Assembly: GCA_003254925.1 (NCBI GenBank)
Contig: QANZ01027344.1
Location: forward strand, 75,303 to 139,302
Direction: 5' to 3'
Length of the DNA stretch: 64,000 nt
Source: Chamaecrista fasciculata
Lineage: Eukaryota > Streptophyta > Magnoliopsida > Fabales > Fabaceae
This document shows positions 1 to 11,624 of the stretch, one piece after another; positions within the stretch are counted from its first letter, which is position 1; each line of letters opens with the position of its first letter. The position numbers and the translations under genes are program-made. A model generated the notes under the pieces. That model searched no databases and had not been told where the DNA came from. It saw only the letters and a program-made list of their open reading frames with translations.

Positions 1-240
1 AGAGAAGTTATGAAATGTTACATATTGATCCTAATTTAGTCCATCTCATTTGATTTTGCCACGTCAGCATCCCAGTCACACTGCCACGTCACAATTAACG
101 GCGGAAATTGGACGGAAGTGACCAGGGGACTAACGGTGAAACTTTTTGCGAAGGTTTGGGACCAAATCTGCAACAAAAATAGTTATGGGACCAAATTGAA
201 ACCTTAGTCATAGTATTGGGACCAAAAGTGCACTTAAGCC
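1..240. mobile_element. Right part of a Mutator-type fold-back MITE
   Basis: The stretch ends in a GGACCAAAAGTGCACTTAAGCC-like terminus, the complement of the GGCCAAAGTGC-type terminus seen in other copies in the window. It also carries the family phrases for 'grey' internal sequence such as GGGACTAACGGTGAAACTTT, which recurs in the copies at 25.4 and 46.2 kb. The left arm lies outside the window, so its ends and target duplication cannot be checked. It stops about 155 bp before the PPR start codon and may contribute promoter sequence. Confidence 0.6.
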
Positions 241-394
241 TTAAAACTTTAAATCTCGAAGTGATCATGGAACATTTCTTTCGAGCTTCTCTGTTTTCTA
301 TGCATTCCACTGTCATCGTTGTTTCGTCGTTTTGTTCACCCTACTTTCAGTTTCCGTAAAACGTCAAGCCAAAGCAGATATTGTGAACGCATGT

Positions 395-2548
395 ATGTAC
401 GCTACAATTTGCAGCTCCAAATCCAATACCCATGGCCTCTCGTTCTTTCATTCACTGCTTACCTTGTATTCTGGAAGCAGAAATGCCAAGTGGCCACTTC
501 TTATCTTTCGCCAACTTTTGGAAGATAATGCAAATCCCAACCATTTCACTTACTCGTTGCTCATTAAAGCCTGCGCTTCATCCTATGCTTACGGTTCAGC
601 GATTTCGGAATTAGAAGTTAACCAGATCCACACGCAATTACTGAAACGAGGTATCGACAAATTTGTTTATGTAAATACTGCTCTGCTTGATTTCTACATG
701 AAACTAGGGCTCGAAACTCATGCACACCGACTGTTTGATGAAATGCCTCATAGAGATGTGGTTTCGTGGAACGCATTAATTTGTGGATATTCAATGATTG
801 GGCATCATTATGATGCTTTTGCTCTCTTTGTACAGATGCTTAGAGAATGCTTCAGACCTGATCATACTACAATTGTTAGTTTGGTACCTACTTGTGCTCG
901 CTTTGAGCTTATTCTTCAAGGAAGATCCCTTCATGGTTTTGAAATTAAAGCTGGCATTGACTGTGATCTTCAAGTGAAGAATGCGCTTACCTCAATGTAT
1001 GCTAAGTGGGGTGATTTGGAAGCATCAGAACTCTTATTTGAAGAAATGTCTGAGAAAAGTGTTGTTTCTTGGAATTCCATGATTGGTGCCTATGGCCAAA
1101 ATGGCTTCTTCGATAAGGCAGTGGTTTGCTTTAAAGAGATGTTAGAGGATGGTTTGCAACCAAGTCCGGTGACAATGATGAGCCTTATGTCGGCGAATGC
1201 TGTTCCGGAAATTATCCATTGTTACATTATCAAATGTGGCATGACCAATCATGCTTCTGTCATTACTTCACTAGTTTGCCTATATGCAAGGCAAGGATCC
1301 ACAGATAAGGCAGAACTTCTTTACAAACATTTTCCAACGAATAGCCTGATTTCCTTAACTGCAATTATGTCAAGCTGTTCTGAGAAAGGTGACATAAAGT
1401 CTGTAGTTGAATATTTTACCGAAATTCAGCGGTTAGACTTGAAGCTCGATGCAGTTGCCTTGCTTAGTGTCTTTCATGGAATTACAGATCCTGATCATTT
1501 TGCTGTTGGTCATGCTTTCCATGCTTACGGATTGAAGATCGGATTGACAACCGGTGATCTAGTTGCTAATGGGCTAATAAGCATGTATTCAAGATTTGAT
1601 GAGATAGAAGTTGTTTTGTGTTTGTTTCTTGAGATGAGCCAAAAAACTCTGATCACTTGGAATTCTGTGATATCTGGCTGTGTTCAGGCTGGTAAATCAA
1701 GTGATGTCATGGAGATGTTCCGCCAAATGAAAATGTCTAGAACAAATCTTGATGCCATAACTGTTGCTAGTTTACTATCCGGATGTTGTCAGCTCGGATA
1801 CCTCCGGTTTGGGGAGACACTGCATAATTATGTCTTAAGGAACAATGTGGAAATGGAAAATTTCACAGAAACTGCTCTAATAGACATGTACATCAAATGT
1901 GGAAGATTAGATTATGCTGAAAAGGTGCTTAATAGCATTAATGATAATCCATGTTTGGCAACATGGAACTCCATCATATCAGGTTATAGTTTATACGGGC
2001 TTGAAGATAAGGCTTTCAGTTGTTACAATGAACTTCAAAAACAAGGACTAAAACCCGATAAGATCACTTTCTTGGGTGTTTTAGCAGCATGCACACATGG
2101 AGGTCTTGTTCGCGAAGGAGCCGAGTATTTCCGGATCATGAAAGAAGAGTATGGTCTGAAGCCAGGTTTGCAACATTGTGCTGCTATGGTTGGTCTATTA
2201 GGTCGAGCCGGCTTGTTTAAGGAAGCAATAAAATTCATTAATAACATGGAGATAGAACCTGATTGTACTGTCTGGGTATCACTATTAAGTGCTTGTTGCA
2301 TCCACCAAGAGATCAAACTAGGGGAAAGTTTGGCCAAGAAAGTTTTTTTCTTGAACTACAGAAATGGTGGGTTTTACATATTGATGTCAAATCTTTATGC
2401 GGTTGTAGGGAGGTGGGATGATGTAGCAAGAGTGAGGGATATGATGAGAGAGAGTGGAGGTGATGGATGTTCGGGAGTAAGTGTTATTGAAGTAATTTCC
2501 GTTGAAGAAGACTTGAGTAACAATTTACGAATGAAAGGAATACGGTAG
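395..2548 (+). CDS. Pentatricopeptide repeat protein, PLS class with C-terminal E domain
   Basis: An intronless reading frame of 717 codons. It consists of tandem PPR-type helix pairs with the usual signatures, for example DVVSWNALICGYS and SVVSWNSMIGAYGQNGF, spaced by about 35 residues with longer and shorter variants as in the PLS class. The C-terminus (WVSLLSACCIHQEIKLGES through YAVVGRWDDVARVRDMM) is an E domain; no DYW deaminase follows. Proteins of this class bind organellar RNA, usually for C-to-U editing, by reading one base per repeat; the organelle and target cannot be told here. I chose the ATG at 395 because the frame is open further upstream but has no in-frame ATG there. It resembles Arabidopsis At2g04860, by memory only. 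A single exon and full E domain suggest it is functional. Confidence 0.85.
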   Translation: MYATICSSKSNTHGLSFFHSLLTLYSGSRNAKWPLLIFRQLLEDNANPNHFTYSLLIKACASSYAYGSAISELEVNQIHTQLLKRGIDKFVYVNTALLDFYMKLGLETHAHRLFDEMPHRDVVSWNALICGYSMIGHHYDAFALFVQMLRECFRPDHTTIVSLVPTCARFELILQGRSLHGFEIKAGIDCDLQVKNALTSMYAKWGDLEASELLFEEMSEKSVVSWNSMIGAYGQNGFFDKAVVCFKEMLEDGLQPSPVTMMSLMSANAVPEIIHCYIIKCGMTNHASVITSLVCLYARQGSTDKAELLYKHFPTNSLISLTAIMSSCSEKGDIKSVVEYFTEIQRLDLKLDAVALLSVFHGITDPDHFAVGHAFHAYGLKIGLTTGDLVANGLISMYSRFDEIEVVLCLFLEMSQKTLITWNSVISGCVQAGKSSDVMEMFRQMKMSRTNLDAITVASLLSGCCQLGYLRFGETLHNYVLRNNVEMENFTETALIDMYIKCGRLDYAEKVLNSINDNPCLATWNSIISGYSLYGLEDKAFSCYNELQKQGLKPDKITFLGVLAACTHGGLVREGAEYFRIMKEEYGLKPGLQHCAAMVGLLGRAGLFKEAIKFINNMEIEPDCTVWVSLLSACCIHQEIKLGESLAKKVFFLNYRNGGFYILMSNLYAVVGRWDDVARVRDMMRESGGDGCSGVSVIEVISVEEDLSNNLRMKGIR

Positions 2549-2738
2549 AGAGAGAAACTCTTAGTAGGACTCATTTTTTCTCTATTCGTTCCTTTCTCCT
2601 TAAGCACTACAACTATAGTGCACTATAGAGGATCCAAATTGATGAATGAGGTCTTCTTAAATACGAATACTTGGCAGCATTTATGTCTATATTGATTAGC
2701 ACACAGCGATTAATGACCGATTTTTTCTGCCCGCTATC

Positions 2739-3513
2739 TAGGGGTGTTCGTCGGGCGGTTTGGGCAGTTTGAAAGGAATTTTCAAACCGAACCAATGATT
2801 AAATTTCATTCATCAAACAAAACCAAACCAAACTAATAAAAAGCGGTTTGGGCGGTTTGAAGGTAATTTATTGTTAATTTTGTCACTAACATACTAATAA
2901 ATAAAATATATAGTTATTCTCATAACTTACTAAAACACTAATAAGAAAATAAATATTATCACTATAGTATAGAAGGTTTTTTATAAATAATTAATTGAAA
3001 TTAAAATTGTAGTTTACTAATATATATTTCTTCCTCTAACATAATATCACAATAAGTTCTTCAAATACGGTATGTTTTGTATTGTATAAAATATAAACTA
3101 ACTTAATTTTATATAATGTAGTAAGATGTATAACCACTCATGGTGCATTATAATATATTATGTAACATGATAATATTCTCATTCTGTTATGAAAGACGAA
3201 ATGATCTTCTACTTCTTAGCAAATATCATTAGAATATAATAACTTTTAACTTACAAATATATATATAGATAAAAGTACAAATATTTCCAAACCTGTAAAT
3301 ATCTTCTCAATGTTGAATATTTTGTATAGGAGTAATAGAGTATGAGTTACCTAATGAGAATATGAGGTAGGTGTATATATATATATAAGTAAACAAGAGT
3401 TTTAGCGATTTGGTTCGGTTTGTGTGGCGTCCAAACCAAACCAAACTGTTCATCTATCGGTTTAGTTTGGTTTGGTTCGGCCAATCGGCTTGATTCAGTT
3501 TTGAACACCCTTA
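2739..3513. mobile_element. Complete hAT-like non-autonomous element, copy 1
   Basis: Inverted ends TAGGGGTGTTCG and TTTTGAACACCCTTA enclose about 775 bp of AT-rich sequence. Both subterminal regions are packed with GGTTTGG/CCAAACC motifs, which could be transposase-binding repeats. No coding capacity is seen. The last 240 bp matches 7141-7416 with scattered differences, so the two are old relatives rather than a recent pair. Confidence 0.65.
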
Positions 3514-3749
3514 AATCAACTAGAAGTAAAAAGGGTTAAAAAAATGTTACAAAAAAAAGTCAAAAAAGATTAAAAGTTTAAAAAGTAAATTAACAATTTG
3601 GTCCTTGAAATCTCTGCTCGGTAATCTTTTAGAGACTAAATTATTAGTTTACTCAAATTTAAAACCCTGAAATGAAGAAGATTTCACGTAGTGGTACTAC
3701 CGTAGTAGGCAGTAGCTAGTGAAGTGTGTGAAAATTTTGATAGCCACGA

Positions 3750-6453
3750 ATGGAGATGGAAGTAGATGCTCCGAGAGCAGAGAATCGAGAAATCAAAGAA
3801 GCAGATCTCTTCAAAGCCGCCGAAAATGGCGACGTCTCAACCTTCCAATCTCTCTCTCCCGACGCTCTATCCAAGGCTCTCTCTCTCCGAAACGACGATG
3901 CCCGTTCCCTTCTTCATGTCGCCGCATCCTCTTCTCACTCTCAGGTCTTTCTTTTCACTAATTCTGCCTATAATTACATTCCTCAACCATATTCACTACA
4001 CTCTGCTTTCTTTGGCTTTATCGCCGACTATTTTTTTTAAAAAAATTTTTGGTATTTTTGCAGCTTTGTCTCAGCCCTAGATTCCTGCTTAATTAATTGT
4101 AATATACAGCTATTTTAGTTTTTTTTGTTTGTTATCCCAGGTGGTGAAGATACTATCATCTGCTGATGGATCGACTAGTGTGGTAAATAGTGCCGATGAA
4201 GAAGGCTGGGCACCAATTCATTCTGCGGCTAGCACTGGCAAGTTGGAAATAGTGGAGACATTGTTGCAAACAGGTCAATACATTCTCAAAACCTTTGGAA
4301 TTAATTCATTTTTCAGAGATATTTTCTGATGTCGAGCTTAACGATTTATTATTGGCAAATCTTGTATTGTTCATTCATTTCGCTGGATCTTGTCTTGCTT
4401 TTCAATTACTTAATATATTGGCTAGAGATGAAATATATATTTTCCATATAATATTAAGGCCTGCCCCTTGAGAGTGAAAAAAAAAATCAATATACATATT
4501 GGATATGTAAGTAGTTTCTGAAGTTTTATAATCTGTTGGCTATCTATATAGAGTATAAAATAGCTGAAGTAATAAAATGCAGTTCTACTAGCCTGTCTTT
4601 CATGGATCGTGTTTATATTTGTTGAGACCATAGGGAGAGGAAAGGTGAGGACTAAAGTCTAGGGGAACATATAAGATACATATCATTGAGAGACTCAAAT
4701 TATGGTCATATGGTGTATATAACACTGATACTACGACCACAAAATGGTAGATAGTAGATAGTAGATACGTTTTTTCTCTTACTTTGATAAACGGTTGATA
4801 ATTATTTTCTTGACCTGCAACAGTTTCCAGATCCTTAATATCTTTTAACATAGTAACACTTTTCTTAACTAGTAAACTTTCCTGAATCCTAAATATCAGA
4901 TATCTCTCTACAATTCTTAATACTTTGCTCAACATATTTCATTTACAACATAAATAATATGCATTAATTATTTCAAATGTTATAGTTCTTATTTATTAAC
5001 AGGAGCTGATGTTAATTTGAAAAATAATGGGGGTCGTACTGCTCTTCATTATGCTGCCAGCAAAGGTTGGCTGAAGATTGCTGAAATTCTTATCTCCCAT
5101 GGTGCCAAGATCAATGTTAAGGACAAGGTTATAAAAATGACAGCACTGATATATTTGTAGATTTTTAGTGTTTGTTTTACCTTCATAAGAACATTGTCCA
5201 GGACTGCTTGTATTAATAATTTATCGCATGGCTTAACTGTTATCAGGTTGGTTGCACCCCATTGCATCGGGCAGCCAGCACTGGGAATTCTGAACTGTGT
5301 GAACTTTTAATTGAGGAAGGAGCAGAGGTTGATCCTGTTGATAGAGTTGGTCAAACACCTCTAATGAATGCTGTGATTTGCCAAAATAAAGAGGTATTTA
5401 ATCATCCCATAACAAGAGATTGAAATTTTTAATGTACTATACTACTATTACAGAGGGATTTATGCTCTATAGGCCATTTGTGTCTCTTCCCAAAACCTTC
5501 GGGTTTGTTTGATTCTGTTCCCAAAAAATAATTTTATTTTCAAAAATAAAAAGATAAAAAAATTTTGTTTGATGACTTAAAGAATAGATCCCAAGTGAAG
5601 AAAGAAGCTTGATATGTTCAGACATGAATATCAAGACTCTAGTATAATGCAAAGGACCTGAACTCGGAAGGGTTTCTTAGGTGTTCACGATCAAGTTTCT
5701 CTAACATCATAGTATATGGAAGTACTTTTTCTGAAAGACTGAAACACTTTGTGTTAAGCTGTAAAAAATTATCAACATGCCATGTTCTGATTCAAGAATC
5801 TGATATCAAACATTTGAAATCTGTACCAAGTTTTCTCCTTATGTTTCTATTATTTGGAGGAGCAGATCCATTGAAGGATCTCCACTGTCCAAAAAAAATA
5901 ATTTTATGCAGCACACAAGTAAGAACAGTGGAGAAATCATTTCTGCTGCACATCAGCAGATTCACACTTCAACAGATCTGCTCCCGTTGTTTGATGAGTG
6001 GACACTGTGTAGCACTTGTCGAAAAATTATTTTCTTGGAGCATATCTTGTTGAACGTCTTTATTTTATTTTCTCTTTTGAATAAAAGCCTACTTTGTTTA
6101 TCAAAAAATTGTTCCCTGAAGTTATTTTAACAGAAAAGTTGGTTGAAAAACATATGGGTTGCTGAAAATATTACTCACAGTACTTGGGTAACATATGATG
6201 AAATGACTGAGGCTTGTGTTCCATAGCAATTGAATGTTTATATAAAGAGAATAGTTATCAGAGGAGTCTGATAATTGCATGGGTTTAAATATATGAAGTG
6301 TGTTTGGTTTCCACTGTGCAGGTAGCTCTCCTTCTGATCAGACATGGAGCTGATGTGGATATGGAGGACAAGGAAGGATACACAGTGCTTGGTCGAGCTA
6401 CAGATGAGTTTAGGCCCATACTTGTAGATGCAGCGAAGACCATGCTTGAGTGA
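3750..6453 (+). CDS. Ankyrin repeat protein, 26S proteasome non-ATPase subunit 10 (gankyrin) type
   Basis: Five exons with GT-AG borders join without a frame break: 3750-3944, 4141-4273, 5003-5127, 5247-5393 and 6322-6453, giving 243 residues. The protein is almost entirely ankyrin repeats, with the classic TPLH-type helices: RTALHYAASKGWLKIAEIL, CTPLHRAASTGNSELCELL and QTPLMNAVICQNKEVALLL. Length and repeat number fit plant homologues of gankyrin (Arabidopsis At2g03430, about 240 residues, from memory). Gankyrin/Nas6 chaperones assembly of the proteasome base by binding the Rpt3 ATPase; that role is inferred from family. An AATAAA lies near 6640. The promoter region is short, only about 240 bp from the end of the upstream hAT element. 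The gene keeps its introns, so it was not retroposed. Confidence 0.85.
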
Positions 6454-7140
6454 GAGTGAAGACATTTTTAAGATAATTTGTAGGAATTTGGAAATGTGAG
6501 GATAATGGGGTAGATGATGAGTTTTGTTGAAGACTGGTTTCCTGTGAACGAGCTTTACATGTGATTCTTGGAAGCAGAACAAGCAAGTGTTTATAATGTT
6601 GATAGATTATGTTGGCTTCAGAATAGATTAAAAAGGAAAATAAACGTACGTGTGCTCATCATCCTTTCATTTTTTTTCTATATCTCTCTACATCGACATG
6701 AAAATTGCAGTTAAAAAAAAAAATTGTGGACAACTCCTGAATGGTCGAAAAAGATTGCGCGCTAATTGAGAGAAATAACATTAAATCAAATACTATTTTA
6801 AAGTATTACTTTCGCAGGGAGTGGCCAGCCTCTTCCTCCAAAAATAGCTGTTTTTTTTTTTAATTTATGTATAAACAATTTTAAAAAAAAAAGTTTTAGG
6901 TCATTATCTAAATAAAATAATAATTTATAGACATGTGCTTTCGAATAAAAACTCATTTTTGACGTTTCTACAATGGATTCAGCCCAAAAAATTTTTTTAG
7001 TAAATTTTAATATATTAATGTACTATTGATTTGATTGTCTTTTTATTGAGTATTTTTTTTAAAAAAAATATATATATTAATTTACGCTTATGATTGAATT
7101 ATTGTTGGAAAAAGAAAAAAGAAAAGTAAGGAGATGCCAN
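6454..7140. other. 3' flank of the ankyrin gene, no gene seen
   Basis: AT-rich sequence with homopolymer runs, including a possible polyadenylation region near 6640. No supported coding sequence. It ends at a single N (7140), just where the second hAT-like copy becomes recognisable. Confidence 0.6.
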
Positions 7141-7416
7141 TATATATATATTTATATGAAGGTGCAAATATTCTCAATGTTGAATATTGTATGTATGAGT
7201 AATAGAGTATGACAATGGCAAAAAAAAAAATAGAGTATGAGTTACCTAATGCGAATATATATGAGGTATATGTATATATATAAGTAAATAAAAGTTTTAG
7301 CGGTTTGGCAGTTTGGTTCGGTTTGTGCAACGTTCAAACCAAACCAAACCAAACCGTTCATCTATCGGTTTGGTTTGGTTCGGTCAATCGGTTTGATTCG
7401 GTTTTGAACACCCCCA
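7141..7416. mobile_element. Left-truncated hAT-like element, copy 2
   Basis: Matches the right-hand part of the element at 2739-3513, including the GGTTTGGTTTGGTTCGG block and the GAACACCCC terminus. The terminus is better preserved than that of copy 1. The left portion is absent, cut at the N at 7140. It contains one tiny insertion (7201-7240) that copy 1 lacks. Confidence 0.65.
7201..7240 (+). repeat. Micro-retroposon scar with 12-bp duplication
   Basis: AATAGAGTATGA at 7201-7212 is repeated at 7229-7240 around an insert of about six bases plus an A-run (CAATGGC then A). Copy 1 of the hAT-like element has the single uninterrupted AATAGAGTATGAGTTACC, so the empty site is visible in this window. 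Confidence 0.75.
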
Positions 7417-7424
7417 CCGCTATC

Positions 7425-7983
7425 TTAGTTTAAAAAATTGGATTTGTCTATAAGCTCCACCTTAGTGAAAGTTTTCAATTTTTGCCCCAGAAAAGAGACA
7501 GTTTAGGAGACTTGAAAATTAAAATTTTGATTTTCAGGGATATAGTGAGCGAATGTTAGATTTGTGAAATTTTAAATTGGGGACCCTTCAGAAAAATTTG
7601 CTTCTACTTTTTCAACTTTTTCCAAATATCAACACGCCATGCCATTTTTACATACCACCTTCAAAAATAGGTCTACAAACTAAAGAAGACACTGATAAAA
7701 CAAATTTTTTATTTGATAAAATGAAAATCTCAAAAAGCTTTACAAAAGCCGAGGATTAACATATCAAAAGCCTATATACATTACAGAGTCATCCTATTCT
7801 CTTTTTTCCCACTAAAAATGACGATTGAATCTTTATGTTATCATCAAGCACCAGCCGGACGGCCACAGACAAACCCCCTTTTAGTGAGACATTATATAAT
7901 CTAGTCATTAATACATACAACAATCACCAACATGTACAAGTTCTATATATAATTTTGAGATCCCACTTCCCAGCGATTTCAAT
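7425..7983. other. Intergenic, includes the 3' end of WEB1
   Basis: No coding sequence is supported. The last few hundred bases before 7984 are probably the 3' untranslated region of the minus-strand WEB1 gene; several TTTATT motifs (AATAAA on the minus strand) occur near 7700-7720. Confidence 0.5.
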
Positions 7984-10900
7984 CTAAGATTTGCTTGTAT
8001 GTGATTTTCTTTTAGCAAAGAACATTAAAACACGTGGGAAGAATGACCTCTTCTTCTTCTTACCATTCTTTGTTTCAGGGGATGATCCAGCATCAACATT
8101 GTCTGCTTGCACATTATTAACCTTTGCAGGACTAACTTCCTCAGGAATTTGGTCATGCTGATTTACTTCCTTATTCCCTTCAGAGCTAATATTTTCTTGG
8201 TTTTCTACTCCCCCCTTTCTTCTCTGCTCATGTTCAGCCCTCCACTTTCTTAACTCTTGTTCTACACTTAATTTTCCCTCTGTTGCTTTCTCTGCTTTAT
8301 CCATTGCCACCTTCAGAGATTCCCTTCTTGAAGACATCTCTTGATTCACTTCTTCCAATCTCTCCAAAGTTTTCAATTCATCCTCCTTTGCTATCTCAAT
8401 ATCAGAATTAGCAGCTGCAACCCTCATATTGGCTTGCTCTTCTGCGTCATGGGCTCGTTTGCTTAGCTCATAGTATTCCTCCAAAGAAAGAGTCACTCCA
8501 TTGGATGAGTCCACATCACTGTTGCTTCTAGCTGATTCACTCTCTTGCAATGCTTTAATTGCTGCTATTGCCAGCTTCTCGGAAGCTCTTGCAGCCTCTA
8601 TCTCTTTTTGAGTCGCAAGTAATCTACTTTCTGCTGTGCTTGCTCTAGCCTTGGCTTGTTCTGCCTCATCCTTTGCGATTCGAAGCTCTTCTCGTACTGA
8701 TTGAGCAAGCAAGTTGGCCTTGTTAGCCTCTTCAGCTGCATGTTGTAGTTTCTTAGGTAGATCAACCATTTTCTCCCTGGCTTCTTTCTCCTTCATTTTT
8801 ATCAAAGCTATTTCAGATTTAGTCTTATCCAGTTCAGCTTCAAGGGAAGCAACTGCTATGGAGGCCATTCCCTCTCTCTGCCTTATGGTGGTAAGAGATG
8901 ATCTCTCTTGTTCAAGTTCTGATTTTAGCGACCCGGCAGCCACCTTTAAGCAATTGACCTCATTAGTTGCTTTGTGCATGTTAAGCTTCACTTCCTCAAG
9001 TTCCTTTCTAGCTGATGCCACAATTGCTAGTATTTCAGTGTGTGTCTTCTTCTCTGGTTCCTCTAGATCTACCTTTGGGATTGGTTCTTCATCATTACCT
9101 TCCAGCTTCAACTTGGATTCCATATAAGCAGACAATTCTGCTTTCAAATCATTCAACAAAGCGGAGGCTCTGTCTAATTTAGATTTGAGATCCTTTGCTG
9201 ACGAAATTTGCTGGCTTAGTGTATGGATTTCCGCTTCTGCCTGTTTAATCTCCTTGTCCCAGTTGAGAGTATCTTGATCTCTAGCCATGATTGTTCCTAT
9301 TCTTTTTTCCTCTGCTTCCAAGTGTGCAGAATGTGCAGATTCAAATGACTCCTTTACAGCAATTAACTCAATAGTCAAATCTTCCACTGTCTTCTCTACT
9401 TCTTTTGATGCAACAACAGCCTCTTCAGCTTTTTTAGTGGCTACTTCTTTTTCAGTCTCTAAGGAAGCATATTCCTTGCGCAATGATTCCAGCTCTTCTT
9501 TCACAAAGGTCAACTCAGAAACAGCTGCTGCAAATCTTGCCTTAGCAACCTCAAGTTGTGCCTTGGCTGCAACACTAGATTCGTCCGCAATACCTTGCTC
9601 CATCTCTTCCACCCTAAGCCTTGCAAGTTCAGAATCCTGTCTTGCTTGGCGCTCTTCTGTTTGTTCCCTCTCAAGGTTAAGTTTTAGTTCTTCTATCAAT
9701 CTTTTAGTGCTGTCAAGCTCCTTTAATACTTGAGTTTTCGCCCGTTCAGCAGTCTCTGATTGTCTCTTGTACCTTGGGATCTCATCCTGTGCTTTTTCAA
9801 GTTCTTGTTCCACGTGTTGGCGTCTCTGTTCATCATAGAAATGTTATATTATTATGTGAGAACCAATTGTTTTTCTTATGTATGGTACGAAGCAGAGCAA
9901 ATCAGGAAGACATGTCATAGAACTCCACCTTGCATTGCAAAGCTTTGTTTCGATCAATAATCCATGCATGATTGATGACTTGATAAACAATACGATACAA
10001 AATATAAGGCAGATAGCTAAAATTAGCTTTGCCATTGAGGCCCCAACTTCCAGAATCACAAAGGTCAAAGTTTCATTGTATCAATAAAGCTGCCAGGCAA
10101 AGACTCTCACAAAAACAAGAGAGTAATTTAAGCCAAATGATCTTGCAAGATGCTACAAAATTCCCCGATTTAAGTGATACTGAAAACTATTATTCTTGTT
10201 TCCCTCAACACTAAATTCTTTAAGAAGCAAGCAAAAGAGCCAATAGATTTATTTCCTCATGAAGCAGTAAGAGCCACTTGGTTTTGAGCAGAGGGAGAAT
10301 AAGCTAAATCAAAAAAGGGAAATGGAGATTTTAATATATGCAAAATAATGCAATAAAGGCATACCTCCACAGTCTGGTTTCTATGAGCCTTCCAATCCAC
10401 AATTCCTCCAAATTTGGAAACAGCTGCCTTAACCGATTCAATTGGAGCCGCTGTATCAATAAAGGCAGCCTGCTTTGCACTTGAAGGAGTCTCAACCATA
10501 TCAAAGTGTTCAGCAGCATCACTGGAAACTGGTGTTTGAAGCGGATCAATCTTTAGATCTTTGAGGTCATTAAGCAAATCTTTTGTTTCAGAATAGGAAG
10601 GTGATGGTGTAATCTGATTATGATCATCAGTGTTGACTGCTCCCGAGACTCCGGAAGCAGCACCAGAAACCTTTATTTGAGGTAAATCACTCTTTAGTTC
10701 AATGTGGTCATTCTGAAAATCTTTTGTCTCAGAAGAGGAAGCTGATGGTGTAATCGCATTACTGTGGTCATCAGTGTCAATTGCTTCTGTTCCCAAAACT
10801 TCAGCAGTAGTATTGACAACATTAACCTGAGGTGAATCAATCTTTAGTTCACTGTGTCCATTCTGCAAATCTTTCATTTCAGAAGAGGAAGTTGATTGTA

Positions 10901-11624
10901 TAAGGGCATTACTACGGTTTTCAGTTTCAATTGTTTCTGTTCCCAAGACTTCAGCAGTTGCATTGGCAACCTTTACTTGAGATGGATCAATCTGTACCTC
11001 TTTATGGCCATTCTGCACATCTTTTACTTCAGAAGAGGAAGCTGGTGGTATAACTTCATTATGATCATTAAAGTTGATTGTTCCCAAGACTTCCGGAGTA
11101 GCATTCTCAACCATTACTTGAGGTGTTTCAATCTTTAGTTCATTATGGTCATTCTGCAAATCTTTTGTTTCAGAAGAGGAAGTTGATAGTATAATCTCAT
11201 TATGATAATCAGTGCCAGAAGTAACAGCTGTACTACCATCTGGCATTTGTTGCCTGTCAAAGATATCTTCTACAGCTCCAGGTCCATGATTTTCAATGAC
11301 ACTTTCCTGATTGCTTCTTTCTGTGATGTCAGCCACATCATTTGAGGTTGAAGCGGAATTATTTTTAGGAGATGATTCATTATGTCCTATTCTATGACCA
11401 TCCAAAGCAACTGATGATGTAGCTATTTCAGTCATTGGCAAATCTGTGACAGAATCCACTTTTCCGTTACTAGGTTGATTGGTTGGAGCTTCAGTTTGGG
11501 GACTAACATTTGGTGGATTTATAATAACTTCAGAATTTTCTTTAGGGCGTTCTGCCAGTGATGTCTCTTCAGCACCATTGGAAAGGGATTCTGAGGGAGG
11601 CGCCTTCACTTCATCAGACTCCAT
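7984..11624 (-). CDS. WEB1: WEB1, weak chloroplast movement under blue light 1
   Basis: Two coding exons, 11624-10365 and 9825-7984, join in phase to give about 1033 residues. The start MESDEVK is chosen because Arabidopsis WEB1 also begins ME and a splice acceptor (CTCAG) lies just upstream. The conserved block [19 protein letters not shown] precedes a long heptad-rich coiled coil covering most of exon 2, with WEB1 signatures such as [17 protein letters not shown] and [20 protein letters not shown]. The C-terminus ends in a basic patch ([15 protein letters not shown]). WEB1 pairs with PMI2 in the cytosol to keep the speed of light-driven chloroplast movement, acting through cp-actin filaments; this is family knowledge. 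It is about 225 residues longer than my memory of Arabidopsis WEB1 (about 807), mainly from a repeated N-terminal region. At5g42880 relatives are an alternative orthology. Confidence 0.9.
10485..11195 (-). repeat. Five tandem 43-50 residue repeats in the WEB1 N-terminal region
   Basis: The translated region contains five consecutive units with the pattern SSSExKDxQNxHxELKIDxPQVKV followed by a variable NATAEVLGT and an acidic DDHN linker. Units are about 47, 50, 50, 47 and 43 residues. Units 2 and 3 are the most alike, unit 5 the most diverged. The stretch is acidic, serine-rich and low in hydrophobic residues, so it is probably disordered. Confidence 0.8.

Larger units (their letters stand above)
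2739..7416. mobile_element. Candidate hAT-type macrotransposon enclosing a whole gene
   Basis: The left end reads TAGGGGTGTTCG at 2739 and the right end reads TGAACACCCCCA ending at 7416, an imperfect inverted pair typical of hAT-like elements. The 8 bases outside each end are identical (CCGCTATC, 2731-2738 and 7417-7424), and 8 bp is the hAT target-duplication length. The left end belongs to a complete element (2739-3513), the right end to a second, left-truncated copy (7141-7416). The first element's own right flank (AATCAACT) does not match CCGCTATC. The simplest reading is that the outer ends were mobilised together with the DNA between them. An N at 7140 marks a possible assembly join, so misassembly is the main alternative. 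Confidence 0.45.

Noticed and set aside
319-614. Short forward frames overlapping the PPR start
   Set aside because: Out-of-frame shadows of the PPR coding sequence with no features of their own.
8714-9733. Two plus-strand frames of 137 and 148 codons
   Set aside because: They lie antisense to the WEB1 coiled coil; serine-rich translations are what antisense of Glu/Ala codons gives.
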